From: Rhodospirillaceae bacterium
GTDB taxonomy: Bacteria > Pseudomonadota > Alphaproteobacteria > TMED109
Assembly: GCA_902614225.1 (NCBI GenBank)
Contig: CACMKJ010000007.1
Coordinates: forward strand, 1 to 33,978
DNA length: 33,978 nucleotides
Direction of reading: 5' to 3'
Made by a program: the position numbers and the translations under genes. Shown in pieces: positions 24,979 through 33,978 of this stretch. Every line of letters starts with the position of its first letter. The stretch's first letter is position 1. The notes under the pieces are model-generated. The model was given only the letters and a program-made list of their open reading frames with translations. It did no database searches and was not told the DNA's origin.

Positions 24979-25767
24979 TTATTTCCTTTTTTTAAGAAGA
25001 ATTTCTCCAAATTCCTTTTCCTGTCTTAATTTTATTTCTCCTTTTTTAGCTAATTCTAAAGATGCAGCTATTGTAGCTACCATCGCTATTTTAAATTCAT
25101 TTTTAAATTTTTGACTTCCATTAAACTTAGGGTAAAAAACATTTATAGCTGTCCAATCATTAAACAATTTATATAATTCTCTTATCCTTTCTATAGCATT
25201 TTCAATATTATAATATTTGTTTGTAATTAAGTTAATAGCTTTAGAAGCCTTTCTATTAAAAATATTTGCAAAGCATATAATAAGATTTTTTGGACTACAA
25301 TAATATTCAGTTTCTAGAACAATTGATTGATCTAGAATTTGACCTTTCAGAAATCTTGTTTCATTTAATAATTTTCTTTTAGATAAACTATCAGCATACT
25401 TTCTCATGGCATTCAATCTCTTTAGATTAAATTCTAAGATTTCAGGTAATGGTATATTGTCTTTTGCTTTCTCATCTTGATCAGGAAGTAACATTTTTGA
25501 TTTTATATATGCCAAAATAGCTGCCATTACTAGATAGTCAGAAGCAATATGTAAATCTAATTCTTTAGCCTTTTTAATAAAATTAAGATATTGGTCTACT
25601 AATTCTAGAATAGAAATTTTTGTGATATCCAGTTTTTTTGTCTGTGCTAATTGCAAAAGAAGGTCTAAAGGTCCGTTAAATCCATCAATATCAAGATTGA
25701 GAATAAAATTATTTTCTTTTCTTAATTCATCTTTTTCATCAAAATCTTTATTGTCTACATGATACAA
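24979..25767 (-). CDS. scpA: segregation and condensation protein A
   Basis: ScpA, 262 residues, the kleisin subunit that bridges SMC heads. The N-terminal helix block FNGPLDLLLQLAQTKKLDITKISILELVDQYL is a strong family marker, followed by ASDYLVMAAILAYIKSKMLLP. The C-terminal winged-helix region is less conserved but ends with KKGEIKLRQEKEFGEILL, typical of ScpA. The start is TTG at 25767: the codon before it is an in-frame TAG, and GGGAG stands 9 bases upstream. Confidence 0.94.
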   Translation of the reverse strand: MYHVDNKDFDEKDELRKENNFILNLDIDGFNGPLDLLLQLAQTKKLDITKISILELVDQYLNFIKKAKELDLHIASDYLVMAAILAYIKSKMLLPDQDEKAKDNIPLPEILEFNLKRLNAMRKYADSLSKRKLLNETRFLKGQILDQSIVLETEYYCSPKNLIICFANIFNRKASKAINLITNKYYNIENAIERIRELYKLFNDWTAINVFYPKFNGSQKFKNEFKIAMVATIAASLELAKKGEIKLRQEKEFGEILLKKRK

Positions 25768-25824
25768 CTAGTGGTACTCCCATATGTTTATAATACTATA
25801 TACATTAATTACTAAGGTAAAGTA

Positions 25825-26763
25825 TTAATTAAATATCTTTAGTTCTTTCATTTTATCTATGAGGCTTATAGAAACATATCCAGCACCCTCACATGATTTT
25901 TTAATATTTGAAATATTTGGCTCACAATGAAGAACAATATCACAACCTGCCTTAATAGCATTTCTAGCTCTATAAATATAAGATCCTTTTAGCGCTTTCA
26001 TGCAAAGATCATCAGAGAACAAAATACCTTCAAAACCTAATTTATTTTTTATAAAGCTAATAATTGGTTCTGAATAAGTTGCGCATTTTTCTTTATCTAA
26101 ATCTAAATATTTAATGTGAGCTATCATAGCTAAAAGCTGTTTATTTAATCTTTTGAAGGGGTAAAAATCTTCCTGTAAAACTTTCTTAGAAGATTTTATT
26201 ATTGGTAAATAATGGTGACTATCTACTTTAGCTCTTCCATGCCCTGGTATGTGTTTAATTATTGGAAAAACACTTTCTGATATTAAGGCCTTGCAGGCTT
26301 GCAATGAAAGTTGACTCACTATTTTTGGGTCTCTAGAAAAAGCTCTGTTTCCTATTACACTACTTGCTCCTTTAATTTTTAAATCTAAAACAGGAGCACA
26401 ATTAAAATTTATGCCTAATTTATGAAGATCAATTCCTATATCTTTAAAATTTCTATAAGTTAATCTTTTTGCTTTAGCAAGATTATTTTTCGCAATTTTA
26501 CCAAAATAATTTGCCTCAGGATAAGTTTTCCAATAATTTTTATTTAATCTAGAAACTCTACCTCCTTCCTGATCAATTAGTATCATAGCTTCTTTACCTA
26601 AAATCTCTCTAATGGATTCTGTCAACCTTAGTATTTGTTTAGGGTTATTTACATTTCTCTTAAAAAGTATTACACCTAAAGGTTGTTTCTCATGAAGCAG
26701 TTTTTTTTCATCTGAGCTTAATTTAAGTCCTTTAATACCTATAATAATAGCAGACTTATTCAT
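25825..26763 (-). CDS. nagZ: beta-N-acetylhexosaminidase NagZ
   Basis: A family 3 glycoside hydrolase of 312 residues. It removes N-acetylglucosamine from anhydromuropeptides in the cytoplasm during cell-wall recycling. Motifs are LIDQEGGRVSRL (about 62-73), the substrate loop KHIPGHGRAKVDSHH (about 170-184) carrying the His/Asp acid-base pair of NagZ, and FSDDLCMKAL (about 249-258) with the catalytic Asp. No signal peptide is present, as expected. It overlaps the upstream SPOR gene by 8 bases. Together with the NlpD-like and SPOR proteins it gives this operon a cell-wall theme. Confidence 0.94.
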   Translation of the reverse strand: MNKSAIIIGIKGLKLSSDEKKLLHEKQPLGVILFKRNVNNPKQILRLTESIREILGKEAMILIDQEGGRVSRLNKNYWKTYPEANYFGKIAKNNLAKAKRLTYRNFKDIGIDLHKLGINFNCAPVLDLKIKGASSVIGNRAFSRDPKIVSQLSLQACKALISESVFPIIKHIPGHGRAKVDSHHYLPIIKSSKKVLQEDFYPFKRLNKQLLAMIAHIKYLDLDKEKCATYSEPIISFIKNKLGFEGILFSDDLCMKALKGSYIYRARNAIKAGCDIVLHCEPNISNIKKSCEGAGYVSISLIDKMKELKIFN

Positions 26764-27523
26764 TATTTTTTTTAATTATACATTTATTGAGACTTAAACT
26801 TTCACAAAAAATATTTGCTTCCTTTTTACTCTTAAATTTTCCCACTAAAAGTCTAAAAAACACTCTATTATCTTTTAACTCAGCTTTTTGAGATATATAA
26901 GTTAAGTTTGTCATATATTTAGAGTTTTTCTTTTTAAACCTATTCCATTCTTTTTTTACTAGATCTTTTTTAGAAAGTGAAGCCACTTGTACATAAAAAA
27001 TTACTTCTTTATCAGTATTATTTTCTTGTAAATTATAATTATTTTTTGATTTATTTATAATCTGATCATTGTTAGTTTTAAGTTCGCTCTTTAATTTTTT
27101 TTCTTCTGAACTATTTTTTTCCTCTAAAATTTGATTTGCCTCTGAAGTTTTTATTTCAACTTTTCCATCACCTATTAATTTATTTCCTTTGTTTAGTTTG
27201 GCATTTTCTGTTTCATTATTATTTTCTATTTTATTGCTTTTATTTTCAAAATTATTTTCCGATTTTTTATTATTAGGTATTATTTCCTCATGATTTAACT
27301 TATCTTCAAATGCCTGCCATATTTTACTTTTTTCATTGGGAAAACTCTGATCTTTAGGAGCTAAGTATTTTTTAAATTGATTATCAGGCTCAATAACTAT
27401 AATGTCTTCTTGTGTTGCAAATTTTTCTTCTAAAAATTTGAGATAACCTAAAGACCACGCTAGTAAAAGCAAATTTACTATTATAAATAGTATAATCCAA
27501 ATTTTATAACTTTTATTTATCAC
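26756..27523 (-). CDS. SPOR-domain inner-membrane protein
   Basis: A 255-residue protein with a short cytoplasmic start, one membrane helix (about 8-25), a long low-complexity periplasmic linker rich in Asn, Lys and Glu (about 80-172), and a C-terminal SPOR domain (about 174-252) with FYVQVASLSKKDLVKKEW, YISQKAEL and RLLVGKFKSKKEAN. SPOR domains bind septal peptidoglycan stripped of stem peptides, so a role at the division site is likely, as for FtsN or DedD. It lies between argS and nagZ, the usual alphaproteobacterial place. The start overlaps argS by 4 bases (ATGA type). Confidence 0.9.
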   Translation of the reverse strand: MINKSYKIWIILFIIVNLLLLAWSLGYLKFLEEKFATQEDIIVIEPDNQFKKYLAPKDQSFPNEKSKIWQAFEDKLNHEEIIPNNKKSENNFENKSNKIENNNETENAKLNKGNKLIGDGKVEIKTSEANQILEEKNSSEEKKLKSELKTNNDQIINKSKNNYNLQENNTDKEVIFYVQVASLSKKDLVKKEWNRFKKKNSKYMTNLTYISQKAELKDNRVFFRLLVGKFKSKKEANIFCESLSLNKCIIKKNNE

Positions 27524-29223
27524 ATTTTTTCCACAGGCTTTATTGCTAATATGTCTAAGCCTAATTTAATAACTTTACTAATACAATTTAATAAAGTCAG
27601 TCTAGCTACTGTTAATTCAATATCTGTTTCATTAATTACTCTTAAATTACTATCTAAGTTTCCTTTGCTCCAATAATTATGAAAAGATCCTGCCAGATCT
27701 ATCAAATAATAAACAACTCTATGAGGTTCTTTATGAATAACAGAATTCTCTATGATTTTAGGCCATAAAGATAATATTTTTAATAAATCAATCTCATTTT
27801 CATTAAATTTATCAAATAATTTCTGATTAAAATCTACAAACTCTAGTTTTTTTTCTTTAAAAAACTTATTTAAGGAATTTACTCTTGCTATAGCATATTG
27901 AATATAGAAAATAGGATTTTCTTTACTTTCATCTAAACATTTTTTCATATCAAAGTCTAAATGTGCATCATTTTTTCTAATCAACATAAAAAATCTTACT
28001 ACATCTTTATCAATTTTTTTTAAAATTTCATTAATTAAAATAAAATTACCTGATCTTTTAGACATTTTAACACTTTTATTATTTTCAAGTAAGTTTACTA
28101 TTTGACATAATTTTACATTAAACTTTATGTGATTATTACCTAGTGCTTTGATAGATGCGTCTACTCTTTTAATATAACCTGCATGATCAGCGCCCCAGAT
28201 ATTTATTATTTCTTCAAAACCTCTTTCAACTTTATTATAGTGATAAGCTATATCTGATGCGAAATAAGTCCATTCGCCATTATTTTTTTTTATGGCTCTA
28301 TCAACACTATCACCAAAATTAGAAGATTTAAAAATTAATTGATTTTCTGGCTTCCAATTTATATCTTTTTTACCCCTAGGTGCTTCTAAAGTTCCTTCAT
28401 AAATTAGATTTTTTTTATCTAATATATTTAAAACTTTATTTAATAGCCCCTGCTCATGAATTACTTTTTCTGAAATGAAACTATCAAATACAATTCCCAA
28501 CTTACTTAAGTCTTTTTTTATTAAATCTAATGTTTTTTCAACTATACTTTCTTTTACCTGGATTTTATTACTTAAATCAATATTTTCTTTTATTAATTGC
28601 AACGCTATATCTTTTAAGTAATCCCCCGGATACATTCCTTCTTTTAAAGCTTTGTTGGTATTACTAACTGTATTTTCAATATGTATTTTTACGGTTTGAA
28701 ATAAATTTTCTATTTGATTACCTAAATCATTTACATAATATTCCTTGGTCACTTTAAAGCCTGTTTTAGTCATTAATCTAGAAAGCACATCACCAAATAC
28801 TGCTCCTCTTAAATGGCCTATATGCAGAGGACCAGTTGGGTTAGCAGAAATAAACTCTAAATTAACCTTCCTATTAGAGCCTAAATTTTTTAAGCCGTAA
28901 TTTTTATCTTTAATTATACTACATAAAACCTCATACCAAATATTTTTATTCAAGATAAAATTTATAAAACCAGGTTTTACATATGTAACTCTTTCAAATA
29001 TTGAAATAGCCTTAAGGTCAACTATTATCAAATCTTTTATATCATTTATATCTTCATTAATTATATTTTTTAAAATCATTAATATATTGGTTGATAAGTC
29101 ACCAAATTTTAAATTTTTTGGTTGTTCACAGGTTATTAAATTTAATGTTTTAATATCTAATTGATTATACCTTTGGGTAACTACATCTATAATTGCATCT
29201 CTTACTTTATTATAAATATCCAT
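27520..29223 (-). CDS. argS: arginyl-tRNA synthetase
   Basis: A class I synthetase of 567 residues. The N-terminal tRNA-contact domain (about 1-110) is followed by the HIGH-type motif NPTGPLHIGHLRGAVFGD near residue 127, the GADHAGYIKR segment, the KMSKS-type VKMSKRSGNFI near residue 385, and ENPIFYIQYAIARV opening the anticodon-binding domain. I start it at the ATG at 29223, which overlaps the dgt stop as TAATG; a TTG 6 bases upstream is less likely. Length and order are normal. Confidence 0.97.
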   Translation of the reverse strand: MDIYNKVRDAIIDVVTQRYNQLDIKTLNLITCEQPKNLKFGDLSTNILMILKNIINEDINDIKDLIIVDLKAISIFERVTYVKPGFINFILNKNIWYEVLCSIIKDKNYGLKNLGSNRKVNLEFISANPTGPLHIGHLRGAVFGDVLSRLMTKTGFKVTKEYYVNDLGNQIENLFQTVKIHIENTVSNTNKALKEGMYPGDYLKDIALQLIKENIDLSNKIQVKESIVEKTLDLIKKDLSKLGIVFDSFISEKVIHEQGLLNKVLNILDKKNLIYEGTLEAPRGKKDINWKPENQLIFKSSNFGDSVDRAIKKNNGEWTYFASDIAYHYNKVERGFEEIINIWGADHAGYIKRVDASIKALGNNHIKFNVKLCQIVNLLENNKSVKMSKRSGNFILINEILKKIDKDVVRFFMLIRKNDAHLDFDMKKCLDESKENPIFYIQYAIARVNSLNKFFKEKKLEFVDFNQKLFDKFNENEIDLLKILSLWPKIIENSVIHKEPHRVVYYLIDLAGSFHNYWSKGNLDSNLRVINETDIELTVARLTLLNCISKVIKLGLDILAIKPVEKM

Positions 29224-30386
29224 TACCAACCTTTATTAAAGTCATATAGTTTTTTATGTTCATTTATAGCAAACCTATCAGTCATACCAGCAATGTAATC
29301 AGTAATAATTCTATTTTTAGCAAAAGAATTTTTTGCTTTGTCATAATTAAGCTTCCATTCATTTGGCAAACAATCAGCCTCTTGAGAATAAATTTTAAAT
29401 AAATCAGAAACTATTCTTTTAGCCTTACTAGTCATTCTATTAATTTCATAATGCTTGTACATTTTATTTGTTAGAAAAGTTCTAATTTCATACATACTTG
29501 AACTCATTGCATCAGAAAACTCAATCAAAGGCTTACCTAACAACCTTACATCTTGACTACTTTTTGGTTGAAACTTAATAATATTTTCTTTTGTTTTTAT
29601 AACTAAGTCTAAAATCATTTTAGAGATAATTAATCTTCTTATTTCATTCACTATTCTTTTTACAGAATAGTCATTCATTTTATTATATAAATTTTTTTTC
29701 ACATCACTAAGTATAGAAAAAGTGTCAATTATTTCTTCTAATGTGAAAAAATTTGCTCTTACCCCATCTTCAAAATCATGACTAAAATAAGCAATATCAT
29801 CAGATAGGGCAGCAACTTGAGCTTCAGGCCCACACCAGGTTTCTATTTCTAAGTTCATGCCATTTTTTAAATAATCTTGAATTGCGAAAGGAAGATTATT
29901 TTCTTCTAAAGGTCCGTTATGCTTTACTATTCCTTCTAATGTTTCCCAGGTTAAGTTTAGACCATCAAAACTAAAATATTTTTTCTCTAGTAGTGTAACT
30001 ATTCTTAAGGTTTGTGCATTATGATCAAACCCTCCATAATCTGACATAGATTTATTTAAGGCTTCTTCGCCAGCATGACCAAATGGCGTATGGCCTAAAT
30101 CATGAGCCAAAGCAATTACTTCAGATAAGTCTTCATCTAATACAAGCATTCTTGCTATAGTTCTAGCTATTTGACTTACTTCTAGGCTATGGGTAAGCCT
30201 AGATCTATAATGATCTCCCTCATGGTGAACAAAGACTTGCGTTTTATGTTCCAGCCTTCTGAAAGCAGAGGAATGAATTACTCTATCTCTGTCTCTTTGA
30301 TATATAGATCTATTAACATCCTCTTTTTCTTTATAAAGTCTACCTTTACTTGTACTGAAGTTTGTAGAAAAATTTTTTTTTAACAT
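29223..30386 (-). CDS. dgt: deoxyguanosinetriphosphate triphosphohydrolase-like protein
   Basis: A 387-residue HD-domain phosphohydrolase of the dGTPase-like family, which cleaves dNTPs to nucleoside and triphosphate. The metal-binding residues are in RLTHSLEVSQ (His66) and ALAHDLGHTPFGHAGE (His95-Asp96, His99, His104), preceded by SAFRRLEHKTQVFVHHEGDHYRSR. A later conserved block is AALSDDIAYFSHDFEDG. In alphaproteobacteria this type usually sits directly before argS, as here. It is the first gene of the long minus-strand run, and only 34 bases separate it from the divergent erpA-like gene. Substrate preference cannot be read from the sequence. Confidence 0.93.
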   Translation of the reverse strand: MLKKNFSTNFSTSKGRLYKEKEDVNRSIYQRDRDRVIHSSAFRRLEHKTQVFVHHEGDHYRSRLTHSLEVSQIARTIARMLVLDEDLSEVIALAHDLGHTPFGHAGEEALNKSMSDYGGFDHNAQTLRIVTLLEKKYFSFDGLNLTWETLEGIVKHNGPLEENNLPFAIQDYLKNGMNLEIETWCGPEAQVAALSDDIAYFSHDFEDGVRANFFTLEEIIDTFSILSDVKKNLYNKMNDYSVKRIVNEIRRLIISKMILDLVIKTKENIIKFQPKSSQDVRLLGKPLIEFSDAMSSSMYEIRTFLTNKMYKHYEINRMTSKAKRIVSDLFKIYSQEADCLPNEWKLNYDKAKNSFAKNRIITDYIAGMTDRFAINEHKKLYDFNKGW

Positions 30387-30420
30387 TGTAATAATTTGCC
30401 ATTGATATTATATACTTAAT

Positions 30421-30780
30421 ATGCGTAAAACTTCTAATAAAAATAAAAAAAATATATTTTTATCTAGCAGTGCTATTAATCAGTTTAAAAAAATACTTTT
30501 AAATGAAGATAAAAGTTCTTTTGTCAGATTATTAGTGGATAGTGGAGGTTGTTCTGGCTTTTCATATAAATTTTCAGTAGATAAAAGCATAGATGATTTA
30601 AATGATATTATAATATTAGAAGAAGAAAGTAAAAAAATATTTGTTACTGACAAAATTTCTTTTAATTATCTAAAAGATTCCTCTGTAGACTGGGTTGAAA
30701 GTTTAACTAATTCGCAATTTACTATCTCAAATCCAATAGCAAAATCTAGCTGTGGTTGTGGTTCGTCTTTTTCAATATGA
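30421..30780 (+). CDS. erpA: A-type iron-sulfur carrier (HesB/IscA/ErpA family)
   Basis: A 119-residue A-type carrier that passes Fe-S clusters to apoproteins. The three ligand cysteines are in the family positions: C44 in DSGGCSGFSY, and C111 and C113 in SSCGCGSSF at the C-terminus. The short lysine-rich start precedes SSSAINQFKKIL. Placement next to dgt and xth is the standard alphaproteobacterial place for the ErpA-type carrier, but the family members are hard to tell apart by sequence alone, so the symbol is provisional. The stop overlaps the start of xth as ATGA. Confidence 0.9.
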   Translation: MRKTSNKNKKNIFLSSSAINQFKKILLNEDKSSFVRLLVDSGGCSGFSYKFSVDKSIDDLNDIIILEEESKKIFVTDKISFNYLKDSSVDWVESLTNSQFTISNPIAKSSCGCGSSFSI

Positions 30781-31565
30781 CAAAGGTGTCAATTGCTACT
30801 TGGAATGTTAATTCCATTAGAGCAAGACTAAATGTTCTGTTAAAATGGCTTAAGAAGTCCAAACCTGATATATTGCTGTTACAAGAATTAAAAGCGCAAG
30901 AGGATGATATACCAAGAACAGAGCTAGAAGATCTTAATTATAACTTTATTACTTTTGGACAAAAAGCTTATAATGGTGTAGCTATTTTATCTAAGTATCC
31001 AGTTTCTGATATTACTTATAATTTACCTAACTTTAATCAAGACAAGCAATCTAGATACATAGAGGGATTTATTAATATAGACAGAAAAGGAATTAGAGTA
31101 GCCTCTATTTACGCTCCCAATGGTAATCCTATTAATTCTGAAAAATATAGCTACAAAATAGAATGGTTAAAAAAATTTTGTAATCATGCAGAAAAACTTT
31201 TAGAGTTTGAAGAATATACATTTTTAGGAGGTGATTTTAATATATGCCCTAAAAGTCTTGACACAGCAGATGAAAACCTTCTAATCAATGATGCTATATA
31301 TACAACAGGTGTTAAAAACTTATATAAAAAAATTATTAATTTAGGCTATTATGATTCTTTTAGAAACATAAATCCTGATATGCCAGGTTTTACTTATTGG
31401 GATTATGGTCAGTCATTTAAAAATGACATTGGTGTTAGAATAGACCATTTTCTACTATCACCATATGCATTAGATAAAATTGATAAAATTTATGTTGACA
31501 AAGAACCTCGTGCTTGGGAGAAACCATCTGACCATACACCATTAGTTTTAGAAATAGAGATATGA
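30777..31565 (+). CDS. xth: exodeoxyribonuclease III
   Basis: An AP endonuclease and 3'-exonuclease of base excision repair, 262 residues from ATG 30777. Conserved motifs are SIATWNVNSIRARL at the start, LLLQELKAQ with the metal-binding Glu, YNGVAILSK, GGDFNICP with the catalytic Asp and Asn, IGVRIDHFLLS, and the C-terminal SDHTPLVLEIEI with the active-site His. A TTG-initiated extension at 30756 is rejected because the ATG overlaps the erpA stop (ATGA) and matches the family N-terminus. The gene overlaps the following YkuD gene by 4 bases. Confidence 0.95.
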   Translation: MTKVSIATWNVNSIRARLNVLLKWLKKSKPDILLLQELKAQEDDIPRTELEDLNYNFITFGQKAYNGVAILSKYPVSDITYNLPNFNQDKQSRYIEGFINIDRKGIRVASIYAPNGNPINSEKYSYKIEWLKKFCNHAEKLLEFEEYTFLGGDFNICPKSLDTADENLLINDAIYTTGVKNLYKKIINLGYYDSFRNINPDMPGFTYWDYGQSFKNDIGVRIDHFLLSPYALDKIDKIYVDKEPRAWEKPSDHTPLVLEIEI

Positions 31566-32056
31566 TAACTGTTTATCAAAATGGTGAGCTTCATTTTCAA
31601 AATAAAATATATAAATGTGCTATAGGCAGAAATGGTATTAAAAAAAAAAAAATAGAAGGAGATGGCTGTACGCCAGCAGGCATGTATACATTAGGGCCTT
31701 TGTACTATCGTTCTGATAGAATTAAAAAACTAAAAACCTATTTTAATGCTGTTGCCATAGAAAAAAATATGTTTTGGTCAGATGATCCTCAAAGTGAACA
31801 TTACAATAAATTAATAAGATTTAAAGACACTTCCTATGAAAATTTATACAAAATAAATCATACCTATGACATAATTATAGTTATAAACTATAATACTAGT
31901 CCAATAATTAATGGAAAAGGAAGTGCGATATTTATACATTTGGCTAAAAAAGACTTTTCTCCTACCTCTGGTTGTATTGCGTTAAGGAAAGAATGCATCT
32001 TTGAAATACTAGAAAAACTTAATATTACAGATAAAATAAAAATAATAAGTCACTAA
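31562..32056 (+). CDS. YkuD-family L,D-transpeptidase-like protein without signal peptide
   Basis: A 164-residue protein with the YkuD catalytic signature H126-x11-C138 in FIHLAKKDFSPTSGCIALR, where Cys138 would be the nucleophile and Arg142 the partner. The N-terminal portion (ALGR-like CAIGRNG, EGDGCTPAGMYTLGPLYYR) matches a short family found widely in alphaproteobacteria. YkuD enzymes normally cross-link peptidoglycan or attach proteins to it outside the cytoplasm, yet no signal peptide or membrane helix is visible here, so location and substrate are open. It overlaps xth by 4 bases. A run of 13 A lies inside the gene at 31640-31652. Confidence 0.88.
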   Translation: MITVYQNGELHFQNKIYKCAIGRNGIKKKKIEGDGCTPAGMYTLGPLYYRSDRIKKLKTYFNAVAIEKNMFWSDDPQSEHYNKLIRFKDTSYENLYKINHTYDIIIVINYNTSPIINGKGSAIFIHLAKKDFSPTSGCIALRKECIFEILEKLNITDKIKIISH

Positions 32057-32360
32057 GATAATCTATGTTTCATATAAATAGTTACCTTTTATTACATGTA
32101 CTTCAAAAATTGAACAATTAAATTTTCATCTATTGATTTATCTAATCTAAACACAGAATTATATTTTAATGTTCATTATCAGGATGAAAACTTTTACTTT
32201 CTATCTTATATTAAAACTTTAACTTTTGTTATGAAAAATAATTACATAGTTTCAATTTACATGTATATAAAACATTGATATTATAGTGTTTAAGAGTCAT
32301 TAAAGTATTTGTTAAAAGTCTTACAAAAAAAAATCTAAACTTCAAAATCAAAGGTTTTAG
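32057..32360. other. 304-base intergenic gap between convergent ykuD-like and ilvD genes
   Basis: This AT-rich stretch shows no convincing gene. The longest reading on the plus strand from an ATG is about 18 codons (from 32065) with no ribosome-binding site, and I see no tRNA or repeat array. Apart from a weak terminator candidate next to ilvD it appears empty, which stands out because every other convergent junction in the window overlaps or nearly touches. It could hold a small RNA or a decayed gene; nothing I can see shows it. Confidence 0.5.
32325..32357 (-). terminator. weak candidate rho-independent terminator after ilvD
   Basis: Just past the ilvD stop the minus strand reads AAACCTT, an 8-base loop, then AAGTTT, followed by AGA and nine T. 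The stem is short, AT-rich and has one bulged C, so stability would be low. The T tract and position favour a terminator; the stem does not. Confidence 0.3.
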
Positions 32361-33978
32361 CTATATATCAGCATAACAAAATTTTTCCTTATTTGCCCCA
32401 GGATGAGTTACGGCTCCATTTAATGCCGATCCAACTAACTGCGAATATTTCCATAAATCACCTGATTGATAATCATGTTTTTTAGGTTTCCATTGCTTTT
32501 TTCTAGATTCTAACTCTTCCTCAGTTACGTCTACTTCTAAAATACCTTTATTAGCATCAATAAATATTTCGTCTCCATCATTTATAAAAGCAATGTTACC
32601 TCCTACAGCAGCCTCTGGCCCTACATGGCCAATACAAAATCCTCTCGTAGCTCCTGAAAACCTACCATCAGTTATCAAAGCAACTTTATCACCCATTCCT
32701 TGCCCATAGATAGCCGACGTAGTTGCTAACATTTCTCTCATACCAGGTCCTCCTCTAGGACCTTCGTATCTAATAACGATTACATCTCCTTCTTTATAGT
32801 TTTTATTTTGTACGGCTTCATAAGCTGCTTCTTCACTATTAAAAACTCTTGCAGGGCCTTTGTGGACTAGCCTTGTCATCCCGGCAACTTTAACAATAGC
32901 TCCTTCCTTAGCAATATTACCTTTCAAGCCTACTACTCCTCCTGTTTTAGTAATTGGATCATTAATATTTCTAATAACCTTTTGATCATTAGGGAATGCT
33001 ATATCTATTAAATTTTCTTTTAAGGTTTTTCCTGTTACTGTAAGACAGTTCATATTTAAATGTCCTCCTTCTGCAAGTGCTTTTAATAATACTGGTACCC
33101 CACCAGCTTCATATAAATCTTTTGCAACATAGTTGCCACCAGGCTTTAAATCTGCAATATATGGAGTTGACTTAAAAATATCTGCAACATCAAATAAATC
33201 AAATTTGATTCCTGCTTCATTTGCCATAGCAGGTAAATGTAAAGCTGCGTTAGTAGAACCACCAGATGCTGCTACTGCCCTTGCAGCGTTTTCAAGTGAT
33301 TCTAATGTCACTATATCTCTAGGTCTTATTTTATTTTTAATGCATTCCATAACAACTTTTCCTGCATTGTAAGCATAATCATCTCTACTCTCATAAGGAG
33401 CAGGTGCCATAGTAGAATTAGGTAAAGCTAAGCCTATAGCTTCTGATACACAGGCCATTGTATTAGCTGTAAATTGTCCTCCACAACTTCCAGCTGATGG
33501 ACATGCCACTTTTTCAATATCCTCTAGTTCATTTTCAGAAATAGACCCTCCAGAAAAATTTCCTACCGCTTCAAAAACATCTTGTACTGTAATATCTTTT
33601 CCCTTATACCTACCTGGTAAAATTGATCCTCCATAAATAAAAACAGATGGTATATTTAATCTAAGCATAGCCATCATCACGCCTGGCAAAGCTTTATCAC
33701 AACCTGCAAGTCCCACTAAACTATCATAAGAGTGTCCTCTAACACTTAGCTCTATACTGTCAGCTATAGCTTCTCTACTAGCCAAAGATGCTTTCATTCC
33801 TTGATGTCCCATTGCTATACCATCTGTGACAGTAATTGTTGTAAACTCTCTAGGAGTACCCTCTGAGTCTAATACTCCTTTTTTTACAGCTTGAGCTTGT
33901 CTTCTTAAAGTAATATTGCAGGGAGCTGATTCATTCCATGTACTCACTACTCCTACAAACGGCTGGTTTATTTGCTTT
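32361..33978 (-). CDS. ilvD: dihydroxy-acid dehydratase (N-terminus beyond window)
   Basis: IlvD makes 2-oxo acids from dihydroxy acids in valine, leucine and isoleucine synthesis. About 538 residues are visible, and the frame stays open to the right edge, where [16 protein letters not shown] matches the usual sequence before STWNE, so a short N-terminal part is missing. The GTG at 33947 is internal, not a start. Fe-S ligand cysteines are seen in [15 protein letters not shown] and [18 protein letters not shown]. Further conserved blocks are [19 protein letters not shown] and the C-terminal [13 protein letters not shown]. It is convergent with the YkuD-like gene. Confidence 0.97.
   Translation of the reverse strand, partial: KQINQPFVGVVSTWNESAPCNITLRRQAQAVKKGVLDSEGTPREFTTITVTDGIAMGHQGMKASLASREAIADSIELSVRGHSYDSLVGLAGCDKALPGVMMAMLRLNIPSVFIYGGSILPGRYKGKDITVQDVFEAVGNFSGGSISENELEDIEKVACPSAGSCGGQFTANTMACVSEAIGLALPNSTMAPAPYESRDDYAYNAGKVVMECIKNKIRPRDIVTLESLENAARAVAASGGSTNAALHLPAMANEAGIKFDLFDVADIFKSTPYIADLKPGGNYVAKDLYEAGGVPVLLKALAEGGHLNMNCLTVTGKTLKENLIDIAFPNDQKVIRNINDPITKTGGVVGLKGNIAKEGAIVKVAGMTRLVHKGPARVFNSEEAAYEAVQNKNYKEGDVIVIRYEGPRGGPGMREMLATTSAIYGQGMGDKVALITDGRFSGATRGFCIGHVGPEAAVGGNIAFINDGDEIFIDANKGILEVDVTEEELESRKKQWKPKKHDYQSGDLWKYSQLVGSALNGAVTHPGANKEKFCYADI

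Noticed and set aside
32065-32121. Short peptide reading of about 18 codons in the ykuD-ilvD gap
   Set aside because: No Shine-Dalgarno, no recognisable pattern, and length expected by chance in AT-rich sequence.
33945-33947. GTG as the start of ilvD
   Set aside because: Conserved IlvD sequence (PFVGV) continues upstream in frame to the window edge, so the gene is cut by the window and this GTG is internal.

Overview
The window is a compact, very AT-rich (about 27% G+C by eye) stretch of bacterial chromosome. Gene order points to a streamlined, probably free-living Alphaproteobacterium: ssb-gyrA-coaD-queA-tgt, yajC-secD-secF-Mth938, and dgt-argS-SPOR-nagZ-scpA-scpB-...-tatA-tatC-serS-surE-pcm-nlpD are conserved alphaproteobacterial neighbourhoods. 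The AT bias, short gaps and frequent start/stop overlaps resemble marine lineages such as SAR11, HIMB59 or AEGEAN-169. That placement is inference; no rRNA gene is present to settle it.

Layout. (1) 1-2647: the start of an NAD-linked formate-dehydrogenase-type flavoprotein subunit runs leftward off the window. Divergent from it is a molybdenum-cofactor operon, mobB-moeA-tusA, which would supply the cofactor that such a dehydrogenase needs. (2) 2631-4123: tRNA-Lys(UUU) is followed within 9 bases by a secreted pentapeptide-repeat protein. Overlapping that gene is a secreted protein of unknown function whose C-terminus looks like a module of phage tail proteins. (3) 4164-9897 (minus): ssb, gyrA, coaD, queA, tgt, covering replication, topology, CoA and queuosine tRNA modification. 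(4) 9980-12802 (plus): uvrA. (5) 12794-15986 (minus): yajC-secD-secF and an Mth938/NDUFAF3-like gene. (6) 16118-16873 (plus): a DUF815 AAA+ ATPase. (7) 16876-30386 (minus): a 14-gene run for dNTP turnover, arginyl- and seryl-tRNA synthesis, cell-wall recycling, chromosome condensation (ScpAB), Tat export and the surE-pcm-nlpD module. A ferric-iron-type ABC permease and ATPase are inserted between scpB and tatA. (8) 30421-32056 (plus): erpA-like, xth and a YkuD L,D-transpeptidase, all coupled. (9) 32057-32360: a gap with nothing clearly functional. (10) 32361-33978: ilvD, missing its extreme N-terminus.

Most of the window is ordinary housekeeping. The points most worth attention are: the tRNA-Lys-linked pair of secreted proteins with a phage-tail-like module; two genes (the Mth938-like gene and the iron permease) that seem to start on AUA/AUU codons placed at normal distance behind strong Shine-Dalgarno sequences; an iron ATPase with an extra four-cysteine cluster; a degenerate Pcm kept in its operon; and a Tat cluster without tatB. 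I saw no CRISPR array, insertion sequence, integrase or rRNA gene.
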